From positions 106,549,417 through 106,613,416 of the forward strand of contig NC_077222.1 of assembly GCF_024763615.1 (NCBI RefSeq): DNA of 64,000 nucleotides, written 5' to 3'. Under the pieces are notes generated by a model that was not told where the DNA came from, ran no database searches, and worked only from the letters and a program-made list of their open reading frames with translations. Below are positions 1-11,499 of the stretch, one piece after another. The position numbers and the translations under genes were made by a program. Positions within the stretch are counted from its first letter, which is position 1. Each line of letters begins with the position of its first letter. Source of the DNA: Phlebotomus papatasi (Eukaryota; Arthropoda; Insecta; Diptera; Psychodidae).

Positions 1-92
1 TCGTTAGGAGGAACGCTGAAGGTCCTGACGATTCTTGACGGATCTAACATTACAATGTTACGAAGATCGTTTATAAGATATAATCGTTGATA
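1..92. repeat. Inverted-repeat arm, cut by window start
   Basis: About 88 bases match the reverse complement of 2080-2167 with scattered mismatches (shared core CATTACAATGTTACGA). It looks like the 3' arm of a copy whose other half lies left of the window. The outer tip has diverged from the copy at 2023. Confidence 0.55.
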
Positions 93-130
93 AACCGATA
101 AACAGTGAATGCTGCGAGAAAGCTGTCGAG

Positions 131-458
131 GATAGCATCTAAATCACGAGATCGAACGCTTCGCAAAGCCTGGGACCAGGGGAGTGACATTAGCTCTGAC
201 AAATGCGACCAGTTTTAGTATAAATTTTTCCCTGTTTTCATACACATTTCTCAAGATATCTCCGAAACTACGTAAGTTGCCAATTTGGGGTCTTCGGTTG
301 CCCATTCCATATTAAATTGGCTTTTATTTTGTATTTCTATTTTTTGCTATTTCATTCTACAATGACAGAAAACATCTAATAAACTCCAAAGTTTTTTCGG
401 CTCGCTAGAAATATATGGGAAACATTGGAAACGTCATGCCCTTGCCTGGGACGGTTAG
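131..458 (+). repeat. tRNA-related repeat interrupted by a hAT-like MITE
   Basis: The segment beginning TAGCATCTAAATCACGAG and continuing to GCAAAGCCTGGGAC matches 11418-11465 almost base for base. In that second copy it contains a B-box-like GAGTTCGAGCACC, as in tRNA-derived SINEs. Here it is split between bases 176 and 445 by the MITE at 177-444. Both copies are preceded by a similar 'gttga-aaccg-taaa' stretch, so the full repeat may be longer than the part marked. Confidence 0.5.
177..444. mobile_element. hAT-like MITE, copy 1 (268 bp, 8-bp TSD)
   Basis: The element begins CAGGGGAGTGACATTA and ends GTCATGCCCTTG, giving imperfect terminal inverted repeats of the CAGGG...CCCTG type. It is flanked by perfect 8-base duplications CCTGGGAC at 169-176 and 445-452, the length typical of hAT transposition. 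A second copy of exactly the same length lies at 53920-54187 with a different 8-base duplication. There is no coding capacity, so it must be moved in trans. Confidence 0.85.
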
Positions 459-544
459 CCAAATGTTTTAATATTTAGTTTGTAAATAGTTTTCTCAATA
501 AATTTAAGTATTATTCAAATTTAATGAAAAATAATGTAAACAGT

Positions 545-680
545 AAGGGCCTTGACAGACCTGAGGACTAGCCGAGAGACGGCTTAGCGTAATTATATTA
601 GAAATAATGGTTAAACTACATTTCAATAATTTTCCACTAAGTCGTCTCTCGGTTTAAGTCGTAAGTGTGTTTAGGGCATA
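545..680. mobile_element. 136-bp palindromic MITE (GGGCCTTGACAG family), copy 1
   Basis: It runs from AAGGGCCTTGACAGACC to GTGTTTAGGGCAT. The internal arms CCGAGAGACGGCTTAG and CTAAGTCGTCTCTCGG can pair. Full copies in the opposite orientation are at 2408-2543 and 17409-17545, and a reduced copy at 33457-33512. Flanks are TA/TAA-rich. Confidence 0.75.
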
Positions 681-2022
681 AGTTAATCAGTCACTGAGCT
701 AATTGTCGTGTTTATTACGGACTAAGAAATTCAATTTATTTAGTCGTAAATTACTAATGATTTAAAAAATTCAACGATTTTCCAGATAAACTTTTCTTGG
801 TTTTATTATTCTACTTTTCTCGGTTTTATTGAATGTTGCTGAAAAGTATTTAAAAAATATATTATTTTAAAAGAAAATTGGAGATTTCCATTAAAAATAA
901 ACTTAGAAACTATATTTTCGGAAAAAAGCTTTCGCATTTGAATTCTTGCAAGGTTTTCATTAACAGAAATGAAACATAAAGTTATCTTTTTATCTGTTTT
1001 TTTAGTAATTGTTGAATAAGCTCCTGGATGAGCATTTATTAGCGAACAAAGAGAGCTAGATATGTAATCTTGCAAATGCATGGATAACATAAAAAAACTT
1101 TCACTGAAAATGACAAACTTTCATGGTGCGGGATTACGACAAAGTCATAGAAGATAGAATATCAATTGGATAAATTAAAGAGTCACTGAATGAAGATAGT
1201 TTTGGAGTCAATTGTTATGGTTGAGAGCAGCGAAATTGCACGAAATGGAAAGTGCATGGTAAAAAGCGTCAATTCTTGTTCATCGTCCAACAAATTCCAT
1301 TGAGAGACAATCTTTTGCATGACTCACATGCTAAACTTCCTTCTTCCAACTCCGGAGGAGTCACCCATAACCACTGAACCGTGTCCCAGATGGCAAGGCA
1401 ATCACAGGGGGACCATCCATAGCAAATTATATTTTGAACTCAGGGTCAGTTGGTGCTTCTCACCCATCAATATTACTTTATTATTTTATAAGATTTAATC
1501 AGAAATTCCCATGGATGGAATTATTCAGGTGACAACATCGTACTCAAATATAGTCATTTTCCAACCTAATGACAAGAGAATATCTTCGTGCTCTAACCGT
1601 GGGTTGGGCCATCATGAGTGAGCTGACAGAGAGACCAAAACACACACCTTAGAACAATTTTCATTCAATTAGTCAGAATTATCTCATGACAATTCGTCAT
1701 TTGCAATTCACCTTTCTAAAAGAAACATACCTTAAGAGAACAAGTGGATTCCAGGATGGCTTTCAAATAGGAATTCATTTAACCCAGAGTCTCACCTTGA
1801 GAGGTGCAGAAACCAATTGTTAACACAAATTATGAAAGAATTTTCTCCAAATACCAATCACTAATTGGCATCACTGTTTGCATCATTTATCGCTCTCTCA
1901 GACAATATTGAATTCAACAGAAGAAGCATATAATTATTCTTCAGCAATCTTTAAGAGCAAATTTGTACAGAAATTTAATGCAAAGACGCTAATTTTTTCA
2001 TCTGAAAATCATATGATTCAAT
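681..2022. other. No gene or repeat recognised
   Basis: AT-rich sequence with only short chance reading frames (for example minus strand 806-1090, which has no recognisable domain). I see no tRNA, splice-flanked coding segment or inverted repeat here. Confidence 0.5.
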
Positions 2023-2167
2023 AGGGGAAGGTGGGGCTACTTGCGCGATGGAAATTTCACAATGAAAATTACGCTTGACAACGATTATATCTTAAACGAT
2101 TTTCGTAACATTGTAATGTTAGAACCGTCAAGAATCTTCAGAACCCTCAGTGTTCCTCCTAACGATC
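2023..2167. repeat. Arm of a TAGGGGAA-tipped foldback element
   Basis: It starts TAGGGGAAGGTGGGGCTAC, the tip type shared with other TA-flanked palindromes in this window, and continues into the sequence that mirrors bases 1-92. I do not find a matching 3' arm immediately downstream, so this copy appears to be truncated. Confidence 0.5.
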
Positions 2168-2407
2168 TCCTACGACGATTCAACATGAACTAACTCTATA
2201 TTGATCCTCTACGATATCCCTTCCGAAGGGGTAACTTACAAGCTAGCGCTTGAAACGCTGTTAGGAGAAATCGGCGCCGCTCCGAGAGACATTTACGATG
2301 TCAATTCAAATATCAACAAAGGGTTTAATCGTTGGCGAAAAGCTAGTACTAAACAATAATAAAATTTTTATGATCAAACTCAGACTGTAATACAGGTTTC
2401 AGACCTA

Positions 2408-2543
2408 ATGCCCTAGACACACTTACGACTTAAGCCGAGAGACGACTTAGTGAAAAATGACGAAGATGTAGTTTGATCATTATTTCTGATATAATTATGC
2501 TAAGCCGTCTCTCGGTTAATCCTCAGGTCTGTCAAGGCCCTAA
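2408..2543. mobile_element. 136-bp palindromic MITE, copy 2
   Basis: Begins ATGCCCTAGACACACTTACG and ends CTGTCAAGGCCCTAAT. It is the inverted orientation of the element at 545-680 and close to the copy at 17409-17545. Confidence 0.75.
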
Positions 2544-2547
2544 TGAC

Positions 2548-2732
2548 GGCTTCAGACTGGAAGTTTAGCCCAGCTCCCGAAGATCTCTAAAATCTAAATA
2601 ACAAGCAATTTTATTGATTTTTCAAAACCTTTACCCTTAATATTCAATCCTAAACAAAAATTTCCTATAAAATCGTGCCCGATAGGGAATTAGAGGAGTT
2701 AAGCCAGATGGCTAAGCCTTAGGTCTGAAGCC
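2548..2732. mobile_element. GGCTTCAGACC MITE, copy 1
   Basis: About 185 bases with terminal inverted repeats GGCTTCAGAC / GTCTGAAGCC and a TTTAGCCC...GGCTAAG subterminal pair. Related copies are at 30492-30686 and 31755-31953. An inverted, diverged part copy (GGCTTAGCC...) abuts it at 2740-2923. Confidence 0.7.
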
Positions 2733-2739
2733 CGTATAA

Positions 2740-2923
2740 GGCTTAGCCAAATGGCTTAACTGCTCTAATTTCTTATCAATCATGATTTTTGAGAAAATAT
2801 AACTTAGAATTAGATTATTAAAGACAAATAACCTATTAGGCTCTCAAAAATCAATTAAATTCCACGCTATTTAGGATTTTAAGACCTACGAGAGATAGGC
2901 TAAACCTCTGAAGACTGCTTAAG
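2740..2923. repeat. Inverted, degraded copy of GGCTTCAGACC MITE
   Basis: The stretch beginning GGCTTAGCCAAATGGCTTAA reads as the reverse complement of the right part of the neighbouring MITE and ends near GGCTAAACCTCTGAAGAC. Its 5' tip is missing. Confidence 0.5.
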
Positions 2924-2929
2924 TGATTA

Positions 2930-3354
2930 ACCCTTACCGTTTTGGCTCTTGGCCTCATAAAGGACGAAGGGATGAATAAATTGGCAAACGAACTAGACAT
3001 TGTCATCACCATTTTCAATCGTTTATCCCTATTAGGTCCCGGGCCTGATTCCCAGTTAACAGTCCACTCCTGTTGATCCCCCGCTACTTCAGGAAGGTAT
3101 TCGGGTTGGATCCCAAGGCGCTTCAAGGCAAGATTCTAAATTTGATTCAACCACATTGTCCTAGGTCTGCCTCGAGGTCGACCCCTCCTCACAATGACTT
3201 GTATAGCTTTTCTGGCGTTTTTTTTTGCGGGCAAAGACGAAGACCTGTTAGAAGATCCAAGACCTATGAACTTCGCAAGGTACCGGGGCCTATTATTGCA
3301 TATAGCAAAAGTGGAAACATGATCATATTCGCGGAGTCCGAAAACGTTACTCAA
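2930..3354 (-). pseudogene. Degraded non-LTR retroelement coding fragment
   Basis: On the minus strand two overlapping frames read IVRRGRPRGRPRTMWLNQI and then RLGIQPEYLPEVAGDQQEW. An Arg/Gly/Pro-rich RRGRPRGRP..W block is common near the end of reverse-transcriptase ORFs of insect non-LTR elements. There is no start, no catalytic motif and at least one frame change, so this is a fossil at best. The assignment rests on a short motif only. Confidence 0.3.
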
Positions 3355-3451
3355 ACATTAATTGAAAACCAGCTTCAAACGATTCTGCTACTCGACATAA
3401 GCACTGAAAAAAAAATCTACCAGGTAAAAAATGGGATTATCAGGGCCCTAA

Positions 3452-3824
3452 GGAGGCTCAGTGGATCAGTAGATGGAGAAGTGCCTCTATGACTGTGAGG
3501 TCTCGGGTTCGAGACAAGGCAACTGCAGATTTTTTAGCTGTTGCATTAAACTCGAATTCGTCCAGAGTAGAGTTGAGTCGAATGCAAATACACATTCACT
3601 ACCCAGATTCACAAGCTGGTCTATCATGATATAAAACGGTGCTGAGTGTAACAGAACGCACACTGAACACTGTGATATATCGGTTATCACCGGTATGGTT
3701 TACCGCTTTGGGGGTTAAGATAGAACAGGAGAACGGGGAGTGCATTATGGGCCCAAATAAGTGGCCTGAGTGCAGTGATTCCGAAAGGAATATAAGCGAC
3801 CCATAGACAAATCTTAATCTTAAT
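3452..3824 (+). mobile_element. tRNA-derived SINE with 11-bp TSD
   Basis: The head resembles a tRNA. An A-box-like TGGATCAGTAGATGG is followed by an anticodon-arm-like CCTCTATGACTGTGAGG and a T-arm with a perfect B box (GGTTCGAGACA). The 3' end is a TTAATC repeat. The element is bounded by identical 11-base duplications CAGGGCCCTAA at 3441-3451 and 3825-3835. Its 3' region (TGCATTATGGGCCCAAA, then GGCCTGAGTGCAG) closely matches the 3' untranslated region of the non-LTR element at 37005-38090, which also ends in TAATC repeats. This suggests that element's machinery mobilised it. Transcription would be by RNA polymerase III from the internal promoter. Confidence 0.85.
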
Positions 3825-4128
3825 CAGGGCCCTAACTTGTAGAAGTCTAATCTCCCTGGGAGTAAAGGTCTGAATGCATTGCAAAGAGTGTGCATCGCAT
3901 TTAGACCTTAAGGCAGACTACAGTCACATTGATCTGACTACGTAAGTTAGGACAATTCCCAAATTCTTCACCCGATGTCATTACTGGAAAAGTAGTAGCT
4001 TTGACTAAAGTCTGGCTCTTCCTAGGATTAAGAACCAAACCATAGTTCAAGGAACAAAATAGAAGTCCTCTCTATACCATCATTCACAGCCTCAAATATA
4101 AAATAGGAGTGATTGATCAGTTGATCTG

Positions 4129-4300
4129 TAGGGGAATTCTGTAACAGTGTGACAATGTCATATATTCACATCAGTTACTAAGAGCTTGATAGAGCTGCTT
4201 GGAATGTCCATTCGATACTCACTAGCTTTTAAAGTTATCCTACTCTCGAATTTACTAGGAAAATTTGTCATATGACATTGTCATATAATTACAGAATTCG
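4129..4300. mobile_element. Palindromic MITE, TAGGGGAATTCTGTAA tip
   Basis: Left arm TAGGGGAATTCTGTAACAGT plus GACAATGTCATAT pairs with right arm ATGACATTGTCATA plus TTACAGAATTC. The right tip is damaged. A related copy at 45006-45201 keeps the right tip (CAGAATTCCCCTA), and a weaker relative lies near 4800-5010. Confidence 0.6.
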
Positions 4301-6225
4301 CTCACTGAAGATCATCTGAAGATCAAGTAATAAGTGATAGTCACAAAATCAGAGAACCTGTGGGAGATCATTTATGAATTTAGGATTGAATCCATAATGG
4401 AGCCTTCCGGAATCTCGTGAGTAAGGTCAAGATACGATAAACGGAAGAGGAAACCAGGCGAACTGAAAACTCTGAAAAACCAAACAGGTCACTTAGTTGG
4501 GGACATAGTAATGCCCAGCGCACAATAACTTTTATTTTGTAAATATGTTTTTGAAATTTCAATGAGAGTGAATGAAATGTAGATCTAGTTATCTCGCTCT
4601 CTCTCATAAGAAATTTTGAAAACATGTTTACAAACAAAAGTTATTTTGCGTTGGTCATAACGGTTCTATTTCAATGAAAAATGAACATGTTCTTTTATTT
4701 ATATTTTTATTTATCTAATGGAAACTTTTTTTCCATTTTGCTCCAAGGGCATGCAATGATTACAAGACGGCGGTGGACGCATTTCGTGAATTTCTGATAT
4801 AAGTCAAGGATGCTTTCAGTAGAGGAATTCAGTGATCGTATGGCAATGCTTTATGACAAATTTGAATATTTTTGTGGTAAATTAGGGAAAATTAAGTGAA
4901 AATGCGATTCATATCAATCACTGAGAGCTTTATAGAGCACCTTTCAGCAGTGGACCTTTGAAGTTCTCCATGATATCTGAACTTTATAGTTGTCCTTCTC
5001 CTGACTTTATTCATTTCAAAATAAATTGTGAAACCTCTTCAAAAAGCCCAAACTTCCCCTAAAGCTGACACTTTGATATTTGCTCTTAATTTTTTGCGTA
5101 ATTCGAAATCGCACCTCTCGCTGAAATTTTCATATAAAAATTAAAAAAGAAAACAAAAGAGTAATTTCATCAATCCCTTTCTAAAAGAGAAATAACCCGT
5201 CGTGGCTTCAAGGAGCCGATAATGAGTAAAGACATCAGTGAAAGTTTGCATTTCCTCTGGGAATTGGCCATCCAGCAAAACAACTTTCCAGTTGGATAAT
5301 ATACCACGAAAATTCTATGTGGAATTTATTAAAGTTTTTTTTTTTTTGAAGTACATAAGAGTCAGAAAAATGTGAAAGACCATTCGCTAAGAGATTCTTT
5401 GTTCCTTTGTGCCGCGGAGTAGCACTTTTTTTTGTCATACCTGACTGAATCACCTTGAGGTCAAGAAATGTACAAGAATCAGTACAAAAACACTGTCTGA
5501 TCATTCCCTCAATTGCTAATTAAAGTTGCGAAGGGGGAATTTTGCAGTTCCACTAGAGGAAGTGCTTCGATGTGGTATTCATCAAAGTGGAACCGTCTCT
5601 GGGGCACATCAAACATCATTTTCTTGACCATCAAATTGCTAATCTATATAGTAATGTCTTTTCTTCCCAAAGCTAGAGATCCGACAATACAAAAGACTTC
5701 TCAGAGGTAATATTTGTTTTCTTTAGTAACTTGAACGAATTTAGTGATTGAGAAAGAGCACTATTTTTCAATTTAATTCCCTGCTATTTTCGGTATCTTT
5801 TAAAGTACATCCAAGGCTGGAATAGTGACGGACCATTAATCGCATAAATATTTTTCTTAAAACCCCAAACATTATCTCTCTGACTATAAAGCACCTAATA
5901 TCATTTCCTTGGTGGCAAAAATTGTTCAATATTTCACACATCATGGACTGAGTCATTCAAAATTCTCCCACGCAAACCGACAAAATTGGTGAAAAAGAAA
6001 ATAAATGGGGGAATTATTCGAAAAACAGTGGATTAGAGTAGAAAGTACAGGTATTTAACTAGGTGCCTAAAGCGTGACACTTTGAAAAATTTGATGCAAA
6101 ACCATTTTTTCTCTTTTCCCTACAATTTTCTTGTTCAGCGGAAGAAGAGTTAGAAAAACATAGGTATCGAAGTGTCCCGCCTTTGCTCAATGCTCGAATG
6201 TTTCGGTGTTAAACTAGCAATCCAA
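4301..6225. other. No gene recognised; repeat fragments
   Basis: It contains a relative of the preceding MITE near 4800-5010 and, at 4763-4782, AAGACGGCGGTGGACGCAT, which also occurs in the non-LTR 3' fragment near 31590. Remaining reading frames are short and show no domain. Confidence 0.45.
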
Positions 6226-6478
6226 CATTGAGAGAAATCCGAAAAAGCCAAAATAACATTCCAGAAATGTTAATTTTACCCTGCAGTATTGATCCGAAAA
6301 CACTGTAAATATTACCCTTTTTAGGTGTATTATGGGTTAAAGTTACCCTTCTTTCATGTTGATTTTACCCTTAAAAGGTTTAAAATTAACATTAAAAAAT
6401 GTTGATGTATTTTTACACCCAAAAAGTGTTAAAGTTATGACGAAAAAAGTTAATAGCAGCCTCTTTTTTTTCTCAGTG
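6226..6478. mobile_element. CACTGAGA-tipped MITE, copy 1
   Basis: About 250 bases, tips CA(T)TGAGAGAAATCC and TTTTTTTTCTCAGTG. The interior holds repeated TTAACATT / AATGTTAA blocks and TTTTACCCTTAAAAGG. Other copies are at 38339-38581, 53435-53697 and 53792-54316. Confidence 0.7.
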
Positions 6479-6769
6479 AAGGAATAAACTGTACTCAAAA
6501 AATCCAGCATTCTGCAAAGTTCTCTTGTTCTTTGTCATAATTTTTTCTCAACCGTTACATAATCGATTTAAATCGATAAACGAATCACCTCAAATTCTGT
6601 TCAAAATTACATAGAAGTGCTTTGAAAGAAAAAGTTTGCAATGTGGCTGTAAAGTTTTGTTTTTCTTTGTTAAAGGTTTATCAAAACAATGTTCTTTTTC
6701 AATGTAACAAAAGTTTTGTGAGAACATGATTTTAATATTCCAGTTGGTCACCGATTTAACAAATCTTTT

Positions 6770-7430
6770 TTATATTTTGTATGGAGTAACATCCTTTTGA
6801 TCAACTCTTAACAAACAAGTGAGAAACATTTCGTTATAGACTCAAATGAGAACCGGTGAGCGTCGGGGGTATAAGATAGCTCTGAAAAAAACACAGATTT
6901 TTCCCAAAGCTTTCAGCTCGGACTCCAAACCTCCCTCAGTTTCATTATAGAGTACATAACACTTTCAGGACTTCTTGAGCTTTCGGAACTTCAGATAAAA
7001 ATTAATAATTAGCTTTAAATTGAATAATTACCGATCTATATTCAGTTGAATCCGGTTCAAATGTGTTTAGAATTCAAAGGCCTTTCAAGTGAACCGAAAC
7101 TTGTGCAGATTGGTTGACAAAAGCGTTCTCTACAGTCATTTTAACTCTAAATTTTATTTCATAGAATATTTCTATGTTTTCATATAAAACAACATCCTTA
7201 TGACAAACTCTTAACAAACGAATTCCAAACCTTTCCTTATAGGGTACACAACACACTTTAGATAAAAATGAATTATCTTCTTTAAATCGGATAATTACGA
7301 TCCATAATCGGTTTCGTCCGCTTCGGATTTGTTTAGAATTCAAAGGACATTTTAGATAAATCCAAATTTGACTAAAATGGTTGACAAAAGCGTTTTCTAT
7401 AGCCGTTTTAGCTCTCAATTTTTATCGTGT
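6770..7430. repeat. Diverged tandem duplication
   Basis: Blocks near 6985-7160 and 7255-7420 share TTTAGAATTCAAAGG and GGTTGACAAAAGCGTT in the same order. Flanking ACATCC...CTCTTAACAAAC occurs at about 6790 and 7190. This is a local direct duplication without a clear coding frame. Confidence 0.5.
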
Positions 7431-8648
7431 TCCCAAACCGTATAAGCTAGATAGAAGAGATATACAGATTAAAAATAAATATATAATTCCAAATGTTTTT
7501 AGATGGATTGGAGAGCGATGGGCCTAGAGAAAAACATGTTTATAGGGAGTGTTTATAGAAGATTTTAAGGCGAAGTCTCTAACCGTCTGGCCTATAAAGC
7601 CGGTGGACAAATAGAAAAAACGTTGAATGATGAAGATATTTGTTTGATCTAAGCTTAAGAATTCAAAAAACCTGCTAAAATCTTATCACTTAAAGATTAG
7701 GACTCAAATTACTGAAAATTGATCAATTATAGATATTTCTGTCCCTTAAAGTTCGAGCAAGATTATGTATACCTTTGGGAAGATGCTCAAGAGGTAGAAT
7801 AGTACAATGAGGAGAGTCTCACACTTTCGCCTGGATAGATGATAGACTATCCACGTGGTTAGGTACTCCATGGAGTCTCTCCTGGAGGATTCCTAAGCCC
7901 AAACATGGGCATGAAAACACCCACGTTTTCTACCTCACCACACGTACAACTAAAATTCAATTAAATCGCATAGAGCTTATTACCCTCGAAATGGTTTCAC
8001 ATTCTTTCAGAAAATCGTTAGCTATTACAAAATCTTACCAAAGAGAATGAATAAACGAAAAAAAACTAATAATTTTGTATTATACTTTTTCAAGTGGATT
8101 AGTTTTCGGAGCAACATTGAATAACACGACACTTTGAATTTGATTGTTTTCGTAATTTTACATCATCATCATTATATTGAAGCATTTATGAGGTGAATGT
8201 TTGCAGAACAGGGAGACAATTTTTTTTCCTTCCTCCTCCTAAATCATCCACCAAACAATGCATATTTCTATGACATCCATACGATACTTTCACACTCAAC
8301 CTACACCATTTCCTCCACACTTCAAGGTACTTCTTTTATATTTCTTGGTCTCACTCTCTCTCTGTCACATAAAGCACCTTTTTATGCCTCTCATGTGGTT
8401 GTTTGTACCTGGGAAATTGTGTCACAGCGTAACAGTCTACTTCTTATTATTTGCAAATTTATTGAATACAAATAACACTAAAATTCATCATCGTGAAAGC
8501 CACTCTGCACGTGGACAAGAGACACAAGAGCGACAGCTACAGGCTCGTCCAAAACATATTCTAGCATTCATTTAGAAAATAAAAAAAAGACTACTTAAGG
8601 TTTCCCAAATTAAGAAAATAGCTCAAGAAGCATTTTTTTTACAACCAA
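7431..8648. other. No gene or repeat recognised
   Basis: AT-rich unique-looking sequence. Overlapping plus-strand frames at 8197-8575 have no start context, domain or splice support that I can identify. Confidence 0.45.
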
Positions 8649-9080
8649 TAGGGTAAGTGAGCCAAATTTCGGCATAGTTGTGTGCAAGCGTCAAAGTCTC
8701 AAGTTTGAAATGTAATATTTTAAATACAAATTGATTTTTTTTATTTCTTTCTTCTGAAAGAGTGTTGCTTGGAACATTGTAAAGAGTTTACCGTCTTTAT
8801 TTACTCTAAAATCATTCTGAATACATTTTAAAATGAATAAAAATATAGATATCGCTTTGGTGCCCTATTTCGGCCACCTTCATTCTCATAGTTCCTTGCC
8901 CTTCGGGAATTCTTCCAATATCTTTTTCACGTCATCTCGTTTGTCGTAGCTACATTTTTTGTTATTCTTTTGCATTGTATAATCTCTAGAGTACGTAAAA
9001 TCTAAAAGTTCATGGAAATCCGAGGAACAAAAAAGGTGGCCGAAATTGCAAGCTGGCCGGAATTTGGCACACTTACCCTA
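8649..9080. mobile_element. TA-flanked foldback element, TAGGGTAAGTG tip
   Basis: It starts TAGGGTAAGTGAGCCAAATT and ends AATTTGGCACACTTACCCTA. Arms also share TTTCGGC/GGCCGAAA. About 432 bases, no coding frame. The TA at both ends fits a TA target duplication. Confidence 0.65.
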
Positions 9081-9337
9081 CCTTGTAGAATTTTGTAAAA
9101 GTTTGGTATCAATGATCCTTAAGAATATTAAAAGTGTTGCTTTTATAAAACAGGTAGTGTGTTTTTTGGGAAAAATTGTCTCATCAGTGAAAATTTCAAT
9201 TTCGGATCTAAGTATATATATTTTTTTAATTTCATTATGCAACAGTAACGTGATCAATATTTTGGGAAAGAATCAGTAAAAAATTCACTTAGTCAGTTAA
9301 TAAAAAAATATTGATAAGATTTTTAAATCAGATCCGG

Positions 9338-9584
9338 GGCACACCTTTTAGATCAGGAAAATTCATGCAGTCGAAATTCGGATCCCTTTCTCATATGTTT
9401 TGCATATGTCTATCTGATTCGCTCACACTCTTCTTCTTCTTCTCTTAAACAGCACTCTAAATTCAATTTAGCTCAATCGAATTTGGTATGCGAAAGAATG
9501 AGATAGTCATATGCTAAAACATGTGAGAAAGAAAGGGTTTCGAATTTCAACTTCATGAAATTTTCCTAATCTAAAAGGTGTGCC
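9338..9584. mobile_element. GGCACACC palindromic MITE, isolated copy
   Basis: Left tip GGCACACCTTTTAGATCAGG and right tip CTAATCTAAAAGGTGTGCC. The centre carries CTTCTTCTTCTT. It is the same family as the roughly 18 copies at 41-51 kb inside the ODAD1/CCDC63-like gene. Confidence 0.75.
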
Positions 9585-9601
9585 TAAGCCATAAAGGCAC
9601 T

Positions 9602-9829
9602 GGCACACTTTTTCAATTCAGTGAAATTCAATCGATTGAAATTTTACCGCTCACTCTTTCAAACTGAAATCAGATATAGCTGTCTCTTTCTTTCAAATGA
9701 AATTTAAAATTGAAATTAAAATTTCAATATTTATTTTACATAAAAAGACAAACATATTTTATTTCAGTTTGGAAGAGTTAAAGGTAAAATTTCGACTGAT
9801 TGAATTTAACTAAATTGAAAAGATGTGCC
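9602..9829. mobile_element. Related foldback element, GGCACACTTTTTCAATT tip
   Basis: GGCACACTTTTTCAATTCAG at the left is mirrored by AAATTGAAAAGATGTGCC at the right. The tip resembles the GGCACACC MITE next to it, but the arms differ. Confidence 0.55.
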
Positions 9830-9879
9830 ATCGCCATAATCAATAAAAAAAATCTATTTTCTTTTTCCTTAGTGAATCT

Positions 9880-10620
9880 GCAATTTGAATCAATAAAATA
9901 TTCAATTTTGGTCAGAAATTTTTTTTTCAGTAAAAAAAAATTTTACTCAGAAAAGAATCACTTTCGATCAGAAAAAATAGTATCCGTCAGTAAATCCGTA
10001 ATTTCGGCAAGTGATAAATTAAATTTTGATTAACTAAAACTTTAATTAGTAAATAAAAAACAATTTTGAGCAGTAAAATCTATTTTGGCAGTAAATTCGC
10101 AATTTAGGGTGGTGAAAATTTAAATTTTTCTCAGTAAAAACAATTTATTCAGCAAAACAGTTTGTTTCAATCAGTTAAAAATCAATTTTTGGTTAGTAAA
10201 TTTTTTGTAATTTTGGTCAGTGGAAAATTCAATTTTCGTTAATAAAAGAATAATAATTTCAATTAGTTAAAAATACACATTTTTGTTAGTAAATCTAATT
10301 TCGGACAGTGAATAATTCAGTTTGGATCAGTCAAAACTTAATTAAATAAAAAAATCAATTTCTAAAGATAAAAAATGAATTTTGGTTAGTAAATCCGCAA
10401 TTTAGGTCAGTGATGATTTAAATTGTTGGTCAATAAAAAGAATAATTTTATTCGATAAAAAATCAATTTTGGACAGTAGAAATTTATAATTTCAATCAGT
10501 GTAAAACTCTTTTGAGTAGAAAGAAAATTTAATCAGCGTAAAAATTTATTGTGGCAAGTCAAGAATTGATTTCGGTTTGAATAGAAGTCAGTTTTGGTTT
10601 GTAAGGAAAATTGAATCTAT
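9880..10620. repeat. Degenerate AT-rich tandem array
   Basis: Dozens of imperfect units built around AATTTTGGTCAGTAAA and GCAATTT recur roughly every 30-45 bases. There is no open frame of note. An old, decayed simple satellite fits. Confidence 0.5.
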
Positions 10621-10625
10621 TAAAA

Positions 10626-10865
10626 TAAGGTAATATACCCTCACTCGACCGGGTTCCTCGACTCGACCGGTGAGCCATTTTTGAATGATTGATGGTCAAT
10701 TTCGTCAATTTCTATAAATTTGTCACTTGTCCGTATTATTCATGGAATAATTGACCTATTTAATGTTAGATCATGCGCAAAATATTATAGCAAATATAAA
10801 TAAATTAAATAAATAAATCTACCGGTCGAGATGACGATCCGATCGAGCAAGGGCACTTTACCTTA
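10626..10865. mobile_element. TA-flanked palindrome, AAGGTAATATACCC tip
   Basis: Left arm TAAGGTAATATACCCTCACT and GACTCGACCGG pair with CCGGTCGAG and GGGCACTTTACCTTA on the right. It is the same family as 28292-28530 (AAGGTAAAGTACCCTG). Confidence 0.6.
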
Positions 10866-10984
10866 CGTATCAAATTTATACAATTAGCATTTGAGATGCT
10901 AGGAAGAGGTAATAAAATAGAACTCAGTCTACTTGTTCCAAAATTCTCTTTGATATGACGATTCAGTGTCTCGAAAGTTCTAAA

Positions 10985-11251
10985 TTCACTCAGTTCATTA
11001 AGTGGTAGAGGACTCGCTCTATGCAAGTTTCCCGGGTTCGAATCCCCTTTAGGTCACCAGGAATTTTTCTGGCGTTAAAGGTGTTCGGATTGCATCCACT
11101 GAGCTTCACTGCATTTCATTCCATGGGCATGGGACTGAGAACCTCATTCCGTACAAGAAAAAAATAATAATGCGTGTCTAGAAAATCCCCTTGTTGGAAG
11201 GCCTAGTTCCTTCATGGAATGTTATGCCAGCATAATTATTATTATTATTTG
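10985..11251 (+). mobile_element. tRNA-derived SINE with ATT-repeat tail
   Basis: The head contains AGTGGTAGAGGACTCGCTCT (A-box region) and a perfect B box GGGTTCGAATCCCC about 40 bases further on. A non-tRNA body of about 180 bases follows and ends in ATTATTATTATT. The order tRNA head, body, simple-repeat tail is that of a SINE. No target duplication was found by eye. The sequence lacks a mature tRNA acceptor stem, so it is not a functional tRNA gene. Confidence 0.7.
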
Positions 11252-11417
11252 AATCGGTTGTAAACCGGCAATAAACCGGTTACGAACCAATAACTAATTT
11301 TTTGGCGTAAATCAATTCTATTAGTGTTTAAACTATGTTGTGGAATCTTTTAAGTAATTTATGAATCGATTTGAATCGGTTGAGAACCGGTAAATGATGC
11401 GAAAGTACTTTTGAGGT

Positions 11418-11465
11418 ATAGCATCTAAGTCACGAGTTCGAGCACCCGCAAAGCCTGGGACGGTC
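11418..11465 (+). repeat. Second copy of tRNA-related repeat
   Basis: Uninterrupted equivalent of the repeat at 131-176 plus 445-458, with B-box-like GAGTTCGAGCACC. It shows the pre-insertion site of the hAT-like MITE. Confidence 0.5.
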
Positions 11466-11499
11466 TGCTACCCCTTTTCAATAAACCAATTTGATTTAT

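Noticed and set aside
10999..11060. Possible true tRNA gene (perfect B box)
   Set aside because: No acceptor-stem pairing, and the sequence continues into a SINE body with an ATT tail.
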